NCBI GenBank assembly: GCA_017474765.1
Contig: JAFVGW010000056.1
Span: 30,818-94,817 of the forward strand
DNA: 64,000 bases
Reading direction: 5' to 3'
Source of the DNA: Salinivirgaceae bacterium
Lineage (GTDB): Bacteria > Bacteroidota > Bacteroidia > Bacteroidales > SZUA-534
Shown here: positions 18,052 through 28,228 of the stretch, piece by piece
Layout of the letters: every line of letters begins with the position of its first letter
How positions within the stretch are numbered: position 1 is the first letter of the stretch
Position numbers and translations under genes: made by a program
Notes under the pieces: model-generated
The model's input: only the letters and a program-made list of their open reading frames with translations
What the model was told of the DNA's origin: nothing
Database searches by the model: none

Positions 18052-18965
18052 TGAAACGTAAGTTTCTGTTTTTTATGTTGTTGATGGCCGCTATTCCCGT
18101 TGTTGCGCAGACACCGCTGAACAAAACGTCGCAACGGACGGTAACGCAGATTTCGCCCTACTATTTCGGACCGAATGCGTTTGCCGTGCCCGAGATGCTT
18201 GATGGCCGTGTGCAACCCGTGCTCCGCGCCGAGGTGGCGACTGACTATTTCAAGGGCTTCCGCGGCGACCGCACCATCGACGCATCGTTCAAACTGAACA
18301 TTCCACTCTGGACCGACCGCGCAAATCTGTCGGTGTGGATGCCCGCCATGGAATGGTACCGCAACACCGACGAGAGTCTTGCCGCCTGCCGCGTTCAGCC
18401 CGAAAACATTGAGGAGGCCCGCGACGGGCATCTTGCTGGTGATGTGTATGTCAGCACCGATATGCAGGTTCTTCGCGAAAGCGGTCTCCGCCCCGATGTT
18501 GTGGTTCGGGCTGCGCTGAAGACGGCTTCGGGTTTTGAGTCGTTTCATGCGCGCTACTACGATAGTCCGGGGTATTTTTTCGACGTAACTGCCGCAAAAT
18601 CAGTGGCTGTTGGAAGCGGAAAATGGAATCACAGTTTGCGGGCGGCTGTCACCACAGGATTTCTCTGCTGGCAAACCGACCTCGGCCGCCAGAACGATGC
18701 CACACAATGGGGCGTGATGGCAAAATGGGAGAACACATATTTCTCGTTATCAGCCAATTTGGCGGGATATGGCGGTTGGGAACATAACAACGATGATGGC
18801 GGATTGGCTCATGACCGTCCTGCTGTGCTGCGTTTAGACCTTGTTGGCCACATCGGGCAGTTGGATGCCGTAGCGGTCTATCAGTACGGCTTGCGCGACT
18901 ATCCTTACCATTTAGTGCGCATAGGTCTGGCCTACAAAATTGATATTTTATCGATGATGAAATAA
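18051..18965 (+). CDS. Secreted hypothetical protein, partner of the outer-membrane barrel at 18973
   Basis: 304 residues with a signal peptide (MKRKFLFFMLLMAAIPVVAQ). The mature part alternates polar and aromatic residues in short strands (VSADFKL-like FKLNIPLWTD, YFSLSANLAGYGGW, LVRIGLAYKID), which suggests a small outer-membrane or periplasmic beta protein. I recognise no family. The stop is 7 bases before the next gene, so the two form an operon. A joint role at the outer membrane is likely, but substrate or partner cannot be read from the sequence. It may be expressed from a weak TATCTTCG-like element just upstream. Confidence 0.8.
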   Translation: MKRKFLFFMLLMAAIPVVAQTPLNKTSQRTVTQISPYYFGPNAFAVPEMLDGRVQPVLRAEVATDYFKGFRGDRTIDASFKLNIPLWTDRANLSVWMPAMEWYRNTDESLAACRVQPENIEEARDGHLAGDVYVSTDMQVLRESGLRPDVVVRAALKTASGFESFHARYYDSPGYFFDVTAAKSVAVGSGKWNHSLRAAVTTGFLCWQTDLGRQNDATQWGVMAKWENTYFSLSANLAGYGGWEHNNDDGGLAHDRPAVLRLDLVGHIGQLDAVAVYQYGLRDYPYHLVRIGLAYKIDILSMMK

Positions 18966-18972
18966 TAAACCA

Positions 18973-21363
18973 ATGATAATCAAAAGAATAATATTTGTTT
19001 TAACTGTGATTGCCACCGCGCTGACAGCCTCGGCGCAGATTGATGAGGACTCAGTGAGCGCTGCGTTTTTCCGCGATTTCTACCATCAGGGGCACCTGGT
19101 GCATTGGCTCGACGCCTTGTCGGACCACACTGTCTATCAAGGACTTCACCTGGGTCAGTGGGACGAGTCGGGACAGTTGATGTTCACTGTTGATGGAAAT
19201 TCATTCCGCTGGAACCGCTTCTACATCGACGGGTTCCGAATCGACAGCCGCTTCACCGCTGGTTCGTCGGTTTATGTCCCCAATATGGAGCACTACAATC
19301 TGCGAATCGACAATCGCGGCTCAATTCTCAACTTCAGCCTCGACACCATTTTAAGCGAGTACGCTGCCGTGTCGTACAACCGTGGCAATCTGGGCGGAAT
19401 CTCGCGCGGCTCGGCCGACATCATCCATCTTTTTCACGGCACTGGTACCGACGACGCCTTCGACTCGTCGACTATTCGCAAACGTCAATATATTAAAAAT
19501 CAGGGAACTGCCGACGCTGCATTCACTTTGGAAAGAGACGGACAAAGCTATCGGCAGCATATTTACACTTGTCTCGGACGACTGATGCTGCCCAACTACG
19601 ACCAGAACGGACTCCTCATCGACAAACCGCTCTATAGTGCCAATCATTATAAAATCCAACTCGACGGACAGTTGCCTGCAAGGAGGTGGTTTGACCATAT
19701 CGGATACTTCATAAATTTTTCTGATAAAGACAATTACGGGGCTGAATTCTACTTTAACAGTGCCGAACTGATGGAACTCTCAATTGCGAGTGCATCGCTC
19801 TATGCAAGCTGCGGCGGCCTGACAACAGGCTTAACTTGGGCATCTAACACCATACATCACAACAATTTAGAGTTCAGCCGCAACATTATTGACCAGGATG
19901 GCGAGTCGCTTGAGCCGTGGATGCCCGACGGCCGCACAAGCGAGTTGACCTGGGCGCTCAACTACAGTCGCAAAGTGCTGCCGTGGCTGCAATTAAAGGC
20001 CGATGGCTACAACTCGCTGCTCATCTTCAATCCCGACAAAGAGACTTTCAGCAATAATGTCTATTTCCAGCATATTTTTCAGACGGAGCCAACGCCGCTC
20101 TACCGCTACGACTGGACAAGCCACAAATTCACTTCGGGCTTGATTGAGAATAAGATAGGTTTTGAGGCTTGGAAGGATTTGACTGAAAAACTGAGCATTT
20201 CAGGCGAGGCCGCGTTTACTCTCGATGGAATGTTGCTCGACGGCAAAACCAAAATATCGCCTAACGTTCAGGCGGCCGTCAAACTCGATTTCCGCCCGTT
20301 CGAGTGGCTCAAAATGGGGCTGACGCTTGCCCACGACCGCATAAGTTACAACATTGAGGACATCCGTTTCATGAGCAACGACTATATGAATGCCGATGTT
20401 TATTTTGCTGATTCTGACCGACTTTTCACAACCACTGGCGGTCGTTATCACCACTATGCAAAGCATCTGTGGCAGCCTGGATATTTCACTGTCAACATTC
20501 CTGTTTATCTGTACTTCGGCAGGCATGAGTTTGCTTTCTTGCAGACTTACAAGAAGTTCCATCATACATGGATGGCTAAATTCGAAGATGGTGTTGCTGC
20601 CAATTGTTTCGCCGATGCCGACAGCTACTATTTCCTGAATCCAGGCCAGCGCGATTATGTTATTGATTATCTGCATAAAAGCATGATGGGCAGCAATCCG
20701 TTGATTAACACACCTTTTTATGTAACGCAGAATTCGCGCTACACCTACCGCGGCGAGAATGTTCTGTTCAGCCTCTCGTGGCAATCGATGATGGGAGCGG
20801 GGTTCTCGGCTTTGGGTAATGGTCCGGCATCGAACAACGTTGGTGTTCTGTCAGAATCGACAGCCAATCCCAACACTTTCAACACGATGGAGAATTCTAA
20901 TGGCAAATATCCAGGTGTTGGCCGCCTCGACCAGGACAAGGCTTATGTTTGTCGTATCTATCTGGCACACAATGTCAACCGCTATTTTCAATACGGCATC
21001 ACTGGCCGCTGGACCGACGGGCAGCCATTTGTCTATTTCAACACCGCCACCTTGACAAACGGTGACGGAGACACGCAGATGGCCATACGCCCGTATTGCT
21101 CACGCGGCATCAACCCCACCGACGGCAATTTCGGCTGTCGCGAAAGCGCACTGTTCAATATCGACCTTCACGCCCGCCTGACGTGGACAGCCTTGCAGCA
21201 CGCAATGAGTCTTAACGTGCTGTGCTACAATATCTATGACTTTGGTAATGTCTATAACGAGATGTGTTTTCCCGAGGGTTCGGAAGGCAAGGGCCAGCGC
21301 GGCGACAACATGACGCTCACCATTCCGCGCGGCGTGGTGGCAACGCTGAAAATTGAGTTGTAG
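18973..21363 (+). CDS. TonB-receptor-like outer-membrane beta-barrel protein
   Basis: 796 residues with a signal peptide ending ALTASAQ. The N-terminal 170 residues contain plug-like phrases (FYIDGFRID, GNLGGISRGSADII), and the rest is a long series of amphipathic strands ending in VVATLKIEL. That fits a TonB-dependent receptor or related barrel, but no TonB box or typical carboxypeptidase-like N-terminal domain is visible and no SusD partner follows. It pairs with 18051-18965. The protein family is not recognised and the ligand is unknown. Confidence 0.8.
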   Translation: MIIKRIIFVLTVIATALTASAQIDEDSVSAAFFRDFYHQGHLVHWLDALSDHTVYQGLHLGQWDESGQLMFTVDGNSFRWNRFYIDGFRIDSRFTAGSSVYVPNMEHYNLRIDNRGSILNFSLDTILSEYAAVSYNRGNLGGISRGSADIIHLFHGTGTDDAFDSSTIRKRQYIKNQGTADAAFTLERDGQSYRQHIYTCLGRLMLPNYDQNGLLIDKPLYSANHYKIQLDGQLPARRWFDHIGYFINFSDKDNYGAEFYFNSAELMELSIASASLYASCGGLTTGLTWASNTIHHNNLEFSRNIIDQDGESLEPWMPDGRTSELTWALNYSRKVLPWLQLKADGYNSLLIFNPDKETFSNNVYFQHIFQTEPTPLYRYDWTSHKFTSGLIENKIGFEAWKDLTEKLSISGEAAFTLDGMLLDGKTKISPNVQAAVKLDFRPFEWLKMGLTLAHDRISYNIEDIRFMSNDYMNADVYFADSDRLFTTTGGRYHHYAKHLWQPGYFTVNIPVYLYFGRHEFAFLQTYKKFHHTWMAKFEDGVAANCFADADSYYFLNPGQRDYVIDYLHKSMMGSNPLINTPFYVTQNSRYTYRGENVLFSLSWQSMMGAGFSALGNGPASNNVGVLSESTANPNTFNTMENSNGKYPGVGRLDQDKAYVCRIYLAHNVNRYFQYGITGRWTDGQPFVYFNTATLTNGDGDTQMAIRPYCSRGINPTDGNFGCRESALFNIDLHARLTWTALQHAMSLNVLCYNIYDFGNVYNEMCFPEGSEGKGQRGDNMTLTIPRGVVATLKIEL

Positions 21364-21423
21364 TCAGACGGTGTTTGACCACTGAACACGCGGATTTTGT
21401 TGTGATTAGCGAATCAAATGGTT

Positions 21424-21876
21424 TTACTTGTTCTCGTCGTTCATGTAAACCAGAAACCATTTGCCGTCAACAAGTTCGAATCGGCACTCAACAAATAATC
21501 CTGCTTGGTTAATCCATATTTTCTGGGTGAAGGAGGTTTCGGTTTTAGAGTACGTGGCCCTGTATTTGCTCTTGTCAACATCATAGACGCGTGTGGTCAT
21601 CAGGTGCCAGTTTTGGGGAGTCCATTTGGTGGAGTTGTCCACAGTGTGGTAGCCGCCCCCAAGCGGAAACTTGATGCGCGACATCTGGAAAGCGCTGTCG
21701 GCATGGAAGCGGTCGTAGAACTTGTCGAAATCCTCAGTTTTCGACTTCTTCTTGCGGCTTTTTTCAACTGTTGTTGTGGCTTTTCCGCCCGATTCGGGTG
21801 TTTTTTGCGTGGTCGATGTCGGTTTGCAGCCGGCAATGGCGGCACAGCAAATCAGAATGTAAAGCAAACGTTTCAT
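21424..21876 (-). CDS. DUF4348-like lipoprotein
   Basis: 150 residues from the ATG at 21874-21876, giving a lipoprotein signal (LLYILICCAAIAGC). A Lys/Ser/Thr-rich linker (residues 20-50) precedes a compact domain with FDKFYDRFHADSAFQMSRIKF, WHLMTTRVYDVDKS, and a final strand pair FVECRFELVDGKWFLVY. This resembles the Bacteroidota DUF4348 lipoproteins; no activity is known. It follows the LuxR gene by 17 bases on the same strand and is probably cotranscribed. A longer frame upstream overlaps the regulator and lacks a signal sequence. Confidence 0.75.
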   Translation of the reverse strand: MKRLLYILICCAAIAGCKPTSTTQKTPESGGKATTTVEKSRKKKSKTEDFDKFYDRFHADSAFQMSRIKFPLGGGYHTVDNSTKWTPQNWHLMTTRVYDVDKSKYRATYSKTETSFTQKIWINQAGLFVECRFELVDGKWFLVYMNDENK

Positions 21877-21893
21877 AGGAACAAAAACTGAGT

Positions 21894-23378
21894 TTAGACG
21901 CTTGCAAAACCATGTTTTACGGCGTACAGAATGAGTTCGGTGTTGTTGCATACGCCAATTTTCTGGTAAATTGTCGACTTGTGGTTATCGACGGTCTTTT
22001 TGCTGATACCGAAATCGTCGGCAATCTCCTTGCTCAGCTTGCCTTGGCAGCACGCCTGAATAATCTCCCGTTCCCGAGGTGACAGTTTGATGTTGTCGTC
22101 AGGTTTGCCTGCTGCAAGTTTCGGGGGTTCTGTCGATGTACTCACAAACTGTTGTATTGGAGGCTGCTCGGTTGTGATGTCGAGGGTGATTAAGTCATTT
22201 TGATTTGTATTGTCTTTATTTTCAGTGATTTTGCCCGCAGCCGCTAAATTGTTTGCTGGTTGTTTGATGACAAACAGTTCGCGGGCCATCTTTTCTGTGT
22301 GTTCAATGTCGCGGCGCATACGGCGGACAATATGCACCAGCACGGTGCCTATAAGAATAGCGGCGAAAACAATCACAAATACAACCAGCGCATAACGCTG
22401 ATGGTTGACAATCACTTGCAGTTCAGCCTTTTCCTTCTCTTTTTCTGCGGTTGCGTAGCGCACTTCAAAATCAGCTATCTGCTGGCTAATTTGCTCGTTG
22501 TAGAGCGAGTCGTTGAGAGCCAGAGTCTGCTCGTAGAGTTCCGGACTTTTGCGCAATTCGGCAAGCAGGCGCAAGGCGTCGAGCTTGGTTTTGCGCTTGT
22601 TCAGTTGCGAACTCAAGGCAAGGCATTCGGCGGCCGCTTTTTCGGCGTCGGCTTTGCGATTGAGTGCCATGAAGTTTTTGGTTTGGGCTATCAGATTGAT
22701 ACATAGGCTGTAAGTGTTGCCAGAGGCGCGTAGTCCTTTGGTCGCTTTGGCCAAAGTGGTTTCAGCCTTCACATAATCTTTTTGCCTCAAATAGGCCTCT
22801 CCGAGTTGCGACAGGCGCACAGGCATTTTGTCGGTGCGGTTGTCGGCAGAGTCGAGTGCGTAAGCTTTGCGGATGTAGCTGATGGCTTCCGCATTCTTCC
22901 CGTTTGCCGATAGAATCTCGCCCAAAACAGCGTAGCGGCCAGCTTTCATCTGTGTGTTGTCGTGCGGCACATACATTATTGCCTGCGACATATATTGTTC
23001 GGCATCGTTAAAAAGTTTCTGGTGGGTAAAAAGTATTGCCAGCAGATTGAAGGATGTCGATATGCGCACTGAATCACCAATCTGAAAATCGCATTCCAAC
23101 GACCGTTTCCCGTAATTAACAGCTTTGTCGTACTGCCCCAAATCCCAGTAGGCATACGATAGACCGTTGTATGTGTCTGAAAAATAGCATAATGAATCGG
23201 CGGGGATGTATTGTATCGCTTCCTCAAGATATTTCACCGAACCGCGATAGTCGTTGTTCTTCTCGCACTCATCATATTTGGCATACAACTCATTGTATTT
23301 TTGGATATTTGCTGCTGTTGATTGTGGTATTATGCTGAAAATGAGCGCTGTAGAGATGCATATTTTTAAAATCATCAT
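21894..23378 (-). CDS. Membrane-bound TPR protein with C-terminal LuxR DNA-binding domain
   Basis: 494 residues from the double ATG at 23378/23375. Signal-like start (MMILKICISTALIFSII), tetratricopeptide repeats over residues 25-290 (for example YNGLSYAYWDLGQYDKAVNY), a membrane helix near 325 (VVFVIVFAAILIGTVLVHIV), a cytoplasmic linker, and a LuxR/GerE helix-turn-helix at the end (LSPREREIIQACCQGKLSKE, then KTVDNHKSTIYQKIG). This is the Bacteroidota type in which an external TPR sensor controls transcription from the membrane without a phosphorelay. Targets are unknown; the lipoprotein just downstream is a candidate. The upstream open frame contains the infB terminator, so it is not coding. 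Confidence 0.88.
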   Translation of the reverse strand: MMILKICISTALIFSIIPQSTAANIQKYNELYAKYDECEKNNDYRGSVKYLEEAIQYIPADSLCYFSDTYNGLSYAYWDLGQYDKAVNYGKRSLECDFQIGDSVRISTSFNLLAILFTHQKLFNDAEQYMSQAIMYVPHDNTQMKAGRYAVLGEILSANGKNAEAISYIRKAYALDSADNRTDKMPVRLSQLGEAYLRQKDYVKAETTLAKATKGLRASGNTYSLCINLIAQTKNFMALNRKADAEKAAAECLALSSQLNKRKTKLDALRLLAELRKSPELYEQTLALNDSLYNEQISQQIADFEVRYATAEKEKEKAELQVIVNHQRYALVVFVIVFAAILIGTVLVHIVRRMRRDIEHTEKMARELFVIKQPANNLAAAGKITENKDNTNQNDLITLDITTEQPPIQQFVSTSTEPPKLAAGKPDDNIKLSPREREIIQACCQGKLSKEIADDFGISKKTVDNHKSTIYQKIGVCNNTELILYAVKHGFASV

Positions 23379-23467
23379 TCGAAAATTTTCACAAAAGTAG
23401 AAGAAAAATCCGTGTTGTGTCGTTTTTTTATCCTTCAATTCCCGTGCCCAGCGTTTAATCAGTAAAA

Positions 23468-23497
23468 AAAGGAAGTCCCATTTCTGGAACTTCCTTT
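23468..23497 (-). terminator. Intrinsic terminator of the rimP-nusA-infB operon
   Basis: AAAGGAAGT (23468-23476) pairs with ACTTCCTTT (23489-23497). On the minus strand a T run follows. It lies 39 bases past the infB stop. Confidence 0.88.
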
Positions 23498-23535
23498 CGT
23501 ATTTAACCTTGATTGTGTGTTCGTAGAACCGATTT

Positions 23536-26364
23536 TTACAAAGTTCTCTTAACCTCAGTCTCCTCGTAAACCTCAATCACATCACCAACCTTGATGTCGT
23601 TGTATTTATCGATATTCAAGCCGCACTCCATACCTGTGAGCACTTCTTTGGCATCGTCTTTGAAGCGTTTGAGTGAGCCGAGTTCGCCAGTGTAAACCAC
23701 AATACCGTCGCGGATGACGCGCACTTTCGATGTGCGTTTAACCTTACCGTCGCGGACAAAGCAGCCTGCAACCGAACCAACCTTCGAAATCTTGAACACC
23801 TCGCGAATCTCAACCGTACCGATAACCTCCTCTTTGATTTCAGGCGAAAGCATACCTTCCATAGCGTCCTTCACTTCGTTGATGGCATCGTAGATGATTG
23901 AGTACAAGCGGATATCCACCTGCTCGCGCTCGGCCAGTTTGCGGGCATCCATTGACGGACGCACCTGGAATCCGACGATGATTGCATCGGAAGCGGCGGC
24001 CAGCGTAACATCCGACTCTGAAATCTGACCAACGGCCTTGTGAATGACGTTGACCTGAATTTCGGGTGTCGAGAGTTTGATGAGCGAATCCTGCAAAGCC
24101 TCTGCCGAACCGTCCACATCGGCCTTGACAATGATGTTGAGTTCGTGGAAATCGCCAATTGCCTTGCGGCGGCCAACCTCGGCCAATGTAAGGTGCTTCT
24201 GGGTGCGCAAGCCCTGCTCACGCTGCAACTGCATACGGCGGTTGGCAATGTCGCGGGCTTCTTTGTCGCTGCTCACAACATTGAATTTGTCGCCAGCCTG
24301 CGGTGCGCCGTTCAAACCCAGAATCAGAGCAGGTGTCGACGGACCAGCCTTGTCAATCTTGCCGCTGCGCTCGTTGTACATGGCCTTTACGTGGCCTGTG
24401 AAACTGCCTGCAAGCACAATGTCGCCAACCTTGAGCGTTCCGTTCTGCACAAGCACTGTGGTCACATAACCGCGGCCTTTGTCCAATGCCGACTCAATAA
24501 CCGTTCCCGAAGCCAACTTATTCGGATTTGCCTTCAAATCAAGCAGCTCGGCCTCGAGCAGAACTTTATCGAGCAACTCGGCAACGTTGATGCCTTTTTT
24601 GGCCGAAATGTCCTGCGACTGATATTTGCCGCCCCACTCCTCAACCAAAAGGTTCATATTGGCCAAAGCCTCTTTTATCTTGTCAGGATTTGCGCCTGGC
24701 TTATCTATCTTGTTGATTGCAAACACAATCGGCACACCAGCCGCCTGAGCGTGGTTGATGGCTTCAATGGTCTGTGGCATGATACTGTCGTCAGCGGCAA
24801 TCACAATAATCACAATGTCAGTGATTTGAGCACCGCGGGCACGCATTGCGGTAAACGCCTCGTGGCCAGGGGTGTCGAGGAATGTGATGGTTTTGCCGTT
24901 TTTCAGCACCACGCTGTAGGCGCCAATGTGCTGGGTGATGCCGCCAGCCTCGCCCGCAATCACGTTGGCGTTGCGGATATGGTCGAGCAGCGATGTCTTA
25001 CCATGGTCAACGTGGCCCATCACGGTGATGATTGGCGGACGCGGAACCAAATCTTCTTCTTTGTCCTCCTCATCGGCGATGGCGTCGAGCAGGTCGGCGC
25101 TCACAAACTGCATCTTGTAACCGAACTCATCGGCCACAAGTGCCATTGTTTCAGCGTCGAGTCGCTGGTTGATTGACACAAACAAGCCCAAATTCATACA
25201 TGTTGAGATGACTTGCGTCACAGCCACGTTCATCATTGTTGCCAACTCGTTAACTGACACAAACTCAGTTACTTTCAGCACCATCTTTTCGGCTTCCTGA
25301 CGTTCAATCTCCTCCGCCGATTTCATACGCACGTCCTCGCGTTTCTCGCGGCGGTGCTGGCTGGTCTTGCTCTTGCCTTTCGGGGCCTGCAGACGTGCCA
25401 GAGTGTCTTTAATCTGCTTCTGCACATCTTCCTCGTTCACTTCCTTTTTCAGGAATTTCGATGCGCCTTTCGGGCCTTTTCCGCCCTTGCCGCCTTTCTC
25501 CATCGGTGCGCCAACATCAACGCGGTCCTTCTGTATGCGTTTGCGTTTTTTCTTCTTTCCGAATTCGTCGCCTGCGCCTGGACCAGCAAATTTGCGGTCG
25601 CTCAGGTCGATTTTGCCAACCACGTTCGGCCCCTGAAGTTTCTCAACTTTGGTATTAATAAACTCAGGTTCAGTCTGTTGCGACTGATTATTATCTCGTT
25701 TACCCTGCTGTTGCTGCGCCTGCTGCTGCATAATCTTTTTCGATTGTGCCTCACGCTCCTGGCGCTCTTTGGCCTTCTCGGCCTTCGATTTCTTGGCAGG
25801 ACGGGTTTTGGTGTTCAGTTGGTCAAGTTCGATTTTGCCCAAAATCTTCACGTCCTTCACAGGCTCAACCTTTGTGCGGATGAGTTCTGGCTCGGGCTGT
25901 TTCGGTTTCGGCTTGTCGCCCTTCGGATTGGCCGACGCCACTGGCTGCGGCTTGGCAGGTTCTGGCTCGGGCTTCTTCTCGGGCTTTTTGTTCAGGTCGA
26001 TTTTGCCCACAACGTTCGGACCCTGCAGTTTCTCGACTTTCGTGTCAACAAACTCTTCCTTCTTAGGCGCAACAGGCTCTTTTTTAGCCTGTTCCGACTC
26101 CTGCACCGAAAATTCGTCGTCGGCGTAGATTGACTCTTTCTTTGCTCTCATGGCGTTGAGCTCAATCTTTTCCGATGCCTCTTTCACCTTGATGTCGGTG
26201 CTGTATTCCTTTTGCAGAATCTGGAATACATCCAACTCAATCTTGGTGTTCGGACCGTCGTCGGCGGCAATTCCCTTTTTATGCAGAAATTCGAGCACGG
26301 TGTTGACGCCTACGCCAAAATCACGTGCTATCTTACTTAATCTCAGTGGCTTGTAATCTGTCAT
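23536..26364 (-). CDS. infB: Translation initiation factor IF-2
   Basis: 942 residues. IF-2 brings fMet-tRNA to the 30S subunit using GTP. The N-terminal IF2_N segment ([21 protein letters not shown]) is followed by a long Lys/Pro/Glu-rich linker (residues 90-370) in which [14 protein letters not shown] phrases recur. The G domain has [12 protein letters not shown] (G1), DTPGHEAF (G3) and NKIDKPGA (G4). Domains II-IV then run to the C-terminal [12 protein letters not shown]. Last gene of the rimP-nusA-infB operon, 57 bases after nusA. The start ATG at 26362-26364 begins [13 protein letters not shown], standard for the group. Confidence 0.98.
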   Translation of the reverse strand: MTDYKPLRLSKIARDFGVGVNTVLEFLHKKGIAADDGPNTKIELDVFQILQKEYSTDIKVKEASEKIELNAMRAKKESIYADDEFSVQESEQAKKEPVAPKKEEFVDTKVEKLQGPNVVGKIDLNKKPEKKPEPEPAKPQPVASANPKGDKPKPKQPEPELIRTKVEPVKDVKILGKIELDQLNTKTRPAKKSKAEKAKERQEREAQSKKIMQQQAQQQQGKRDNNQSQQTEPEFINTKVEKLQGPNVVGKIDLSDRKFAGPGAGDEFGKKKKRKRIQKDRVDVGAPMEKGGKGGKGPKGASKFLKKEVNEEDVQKQIKDTLARLQAPKGKSKTSQHRREKREDVRMKSAEEIERQEAEKMVLKVTEFVSVNELATMMNVAVTQVISTCMNLGLFVSINQRLDAETMALVADEFGYKMQFVSADLLDAIADEEDKEEDLVPRPPIITVMGHVDHGKTSLLDHIRNANVIAGEAGGITQHIGAYSVVLKNGKTITFLDTPGHEAFTAMRARGAQITDIVIIVIAADDSIMPQTIEAINHAQAAGVPIVFAINKIDKPGANPDKIKEALANMNLLVEEWGGKYQSQDISAKKGINVAELLDKVLLEAELLDLKANPNKLASGTVIESALDKGRGYVTTVLVQNGTLKVGDIVLAGSFTGHVKAMYNERSGKIDKAGPSTPALILGLNGAPQAGDKFNVVSSDKEARDIANRRMQLQREQGLRTQKHLTLAEVGRRKAIGDFHELNIIVKADVDGSAEALQDSLIKLSTPEIQVNVIHKAVGQISESDVTLAAASDAIIVGFQVRPSMDARKLAEREQVDIRLYSIIYDAINEVKDAMEGMLSPEIKEEVIGTVEIREVFKISKVGSVAGCFVRDGKVKRTSKVRVIRDGIVVYTGELGSLKRFKDDAKEVLTGMECGLNIDKYNDIKVGDVIEVYEETEVKRTL

Positions 26365-26421
26365 TTGCTTCTTATCGAGTTTGTTAATTAACTGGAATCT
26401 GTTTCTTTTAGCCGATAGCCG

Positions 26422-27645
26422 TTATTCAAATTCAGCCTTCAGTATTTTGAGCACATCGTTAATTGTGCTTTCCTCAAGGTCGGTACGATGCACAAGTTCG
26501 GCGGCAGGAATTTCCAGCACGCTCTTGGCGGTGTCGCAGCCGATAGCCTTCAAGGCGTCGAGCACCCATCCGTCGATTTCGTCAGCAAATTCCTCAAGGT
26601 CAACATCTTCCTCGTCAACCGATTCGCGGTAAACATCAATCTCATAACCAGTCAGTTGGCTTGCCAACTTGATGTTGGTTCCGCCCTTGCCGATGGCCAG
26701 CGACACCTGGTCGGGCTCAAGATAAACATCGGCTTTCTTGGTCTCGTCGTTAATCTTAATCTGCGACACTTTGGCTGGGCTCAACGCACGCGAGATGTAG
26801 AGCGAGATGTTGTTGGTGTAGTTGATGACGTCGATGTTCTCGTTGCGCAACTCGCGGACAATGCCGTGGATGCGGGCGCCCTTCATACCAACGCAGGCTC
26901 CAACAGGGTCGATGCGCTCGTCGTACGACTCAACGGCCACTTTGGCGCGCTCGCCTGGGATGCGCTTGATATTCTTGATGGTGATGAGTCCGTCGAAAAT
27001 CTCGGGAACCTCAAGTTCGAACAGCCTTTCAAGGAACAGCGGGCTTGTACGCGAAAGAATTACCAGCGGGGTCGAGTTGCGCATCTCAACGCGAACCACA
27101 ACTGCGCGGACGCTGTCGCCCTTGCGGAAATAGTCGCTCGGAATCTGCTCGGTCTTCGGCATAATCAACTCGTTGCCATCATCGTCGATAATCATTATCT
27201 CTTTCTTCCAAACCTGATAAACCTCGCCAGTCACAATCTCGCCGATGCGGTCTTTGTATTTGGCGTAGAGTTGGTCCTTCTCGAGTTCCATAATGCGGGT
27301 GGTCAGGTTCTGGCGAAGCGTCAGGATTGAGCGGCGGCCGAAATCCTTCATCTGCACCTCGTCCGACACTTCCTCGCCAACCTCATAATCCTCATCGATT
27401 TTCTTTGCCTCGGTGAGTGAAATCTCCTTGTTGGGGTCCTTCAAATCGGCATCCTCAACCACCTCGCGGTTGCGCCAAATCTCAAAGTCGCCCTTGTCGA
27501 TGTTGATGATGATGTCGAAGTTCTCATCGGTGCCATACTGCTTAACCAATGTGCTGCGGAACACGTCTTCCAAAACCCTCATCATTGTGGGGCGGTCGAT
27601 GTTTTTCAGTTCCTTAAACTCTGAAAATGTGTCGGTTAGATTCAT
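26422..27645 (-). CDS. nusA: Transcription termination/antitermination factor NusA
   Basis: 407 residues. NusA binds RNA polymerase and modulates pausing, termination and antitermination. An N-terminal polymerase-binding domain (residues 1-125) precedes an S1 domain (GEIVTGEVYQVWKKE) and two KH domains with the signature GACVGMKGARI and AIGKGGTNIKLASQL. The C-terminus (after about residue 350) holds an acidic stretch and a short helix-hairpin-helix (DALKAIGCDTAKSVLEI). The duplicated acidic repeats of E. coli NusA are missing, as usual in Bacteroidota. It lies 24 bases after rimP. Confidence 0.97.
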   Translation of the reverse strand: MNLTDTFSEFKELKNIDRPTMMRVLEDVFRSTLVKQYGTDENFDIIINIDKGDFEIWRNREVVEDADLKDPNKEISLTEAKKIDEDYEVGEEVSDEVQMKDFGRRSILTLRQNLTTRIMELEKDQLYAKYKDRIGEIVTGEVYQVWKKEIMIIDDDGNELIMPKTEQIPSDYFRKGDSVRAVVVRVEMRNSTPLVILSRTSPLFLERLFELEVPEIFDGLITIKNIKRIPGERAKVAVESYDERIDPVGACVGMKGARIHGIVRELRNENIDVINYTNNISLYISRALSPAKVSQIKINDETKKADVYLEPDQVSLAIGKGGTNIKLASQLTGYEIDVYRESVDEEDVDLEEFADEIDGWVLDALKAIGCDTAKSVLEIPAAELVHRTDLEESTINDVLKILKAEFE

Positions 27646-27669
27646 ATTTTCTCTTTTTATCTGTTTATG

Positions 27670-28134
27670 TTAAAAAATTATTGTTTCCTTGACTGATTTA
27701 ATCTCGGCGAATGCGTAAGGTTCTGTTTTAGTAACCTTTACGGGACGTTTTGCGCCTTCGGGCTTCTCTTTGGTCTCATACTCGAGCAGAATGCCCTCGG
27801 CGTTGGCCTCGCGCAGGATACCATTGAGTTTGATGCCGCTGTTGAGTAGCACTTCAACCGTTCCGTTCAGTATCTTGGTGTACTGCTGCAGCACTTTGAG
27901 CGGCTGCCCCACGCCAGGCGACGACACCTCGAGCGCGAAATCTTCCTTCTCACGGTCGAGTTGCGACTCGATGTACTGGCTTATCTCCACGCAAGTGTCG
28001 ACTGAAATACCCTCTGGCGAGTCGAGCGTTACGGTGATATTGTTCTGCGTATCTACCTTGACATCAACCAGAAACAAGTCGGTGTCGGCAATGCGGCCCT
28101 GAACAATCTCTTCAATCTGCTTTTTGTCTATCAT
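27670..28134 (-). CDS. rimP: Ribosome maturation factor RimP
   Basis: 154 residues, required for 30S subunit assembly. The alpha/beta N-terminal domain carries VDVKVDTQNNITVTLDS and CVEISQYIESQLDREKEDF, followed by the family hallmark LEVSSPGVGQPL. The small SH3-like C-terminal barrel (residues 85-154) follows. It is the first gene of the conserved rimP-nusA-infB operon, with a textbook promoter at 28198-28228 and a hairpin in its leader. Confidence 0.96.
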   Translation of the reverse strand: MIDKKQIEEIVQGRIADTDLFLVDVKVDTQNNITVTLDSPEGISVDTCVEISQYIESQLDREKEDFALEVSSPGVGQPLKVLQQYTKILNGTVEVLLNSGIKLNGILREANAEGILLEYETKEKPEGAKRPVKVTKTEPYAFAEIKSVKETIIF

Positions 28135-28151
28135 AGTTTACTGTAATAAAA

Positions 28152-28173
28152 CAGGGGACTTGCTTGCCCCCTG
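28152..28173 (-). terminator. Terminator-like hairpin in the rimP leader
   Basis: CAGGGG (28152-28157) pairs with CCCCTG (28168-28173), with a 10-base loop and TTTTATT after it on the minus strand. It lies downstream of both the serine-hydrolase stop and the rimP promoter. It may end the hydrolase transcript and may also attenuate the rimP operon. Confidence 0.65.
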
Positions 28174-28197
28174 AATCAATTCTCCACTAAAACGCTG

Positions 28198-28228
28198 CAA
28201 ATATAGGCATTTATATTATATGTGCAAA
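28198..28228 (-). promoter_or_regulatory. Promoter of the rimP-nusA-infB operon
   Basis: On the minus strand: TTTG (28228-28225), 19 bases, TATATTTG (28205-28198). An exact match to the Bacteroidota TTTG/TAnnTTTG promoter. Transcription should begin near 28191, about 57 bases before rimP. Confidence 0.85.

Noticed and set aside
24040..25176. A 378-codon plus-strand frame opposite infB
   Set aside because: Antisense shadow of infB; composition is an artefact of codon bias. Similar long shadows opposite nusA, lepA, polA and hsdM were rejected for the same reason.
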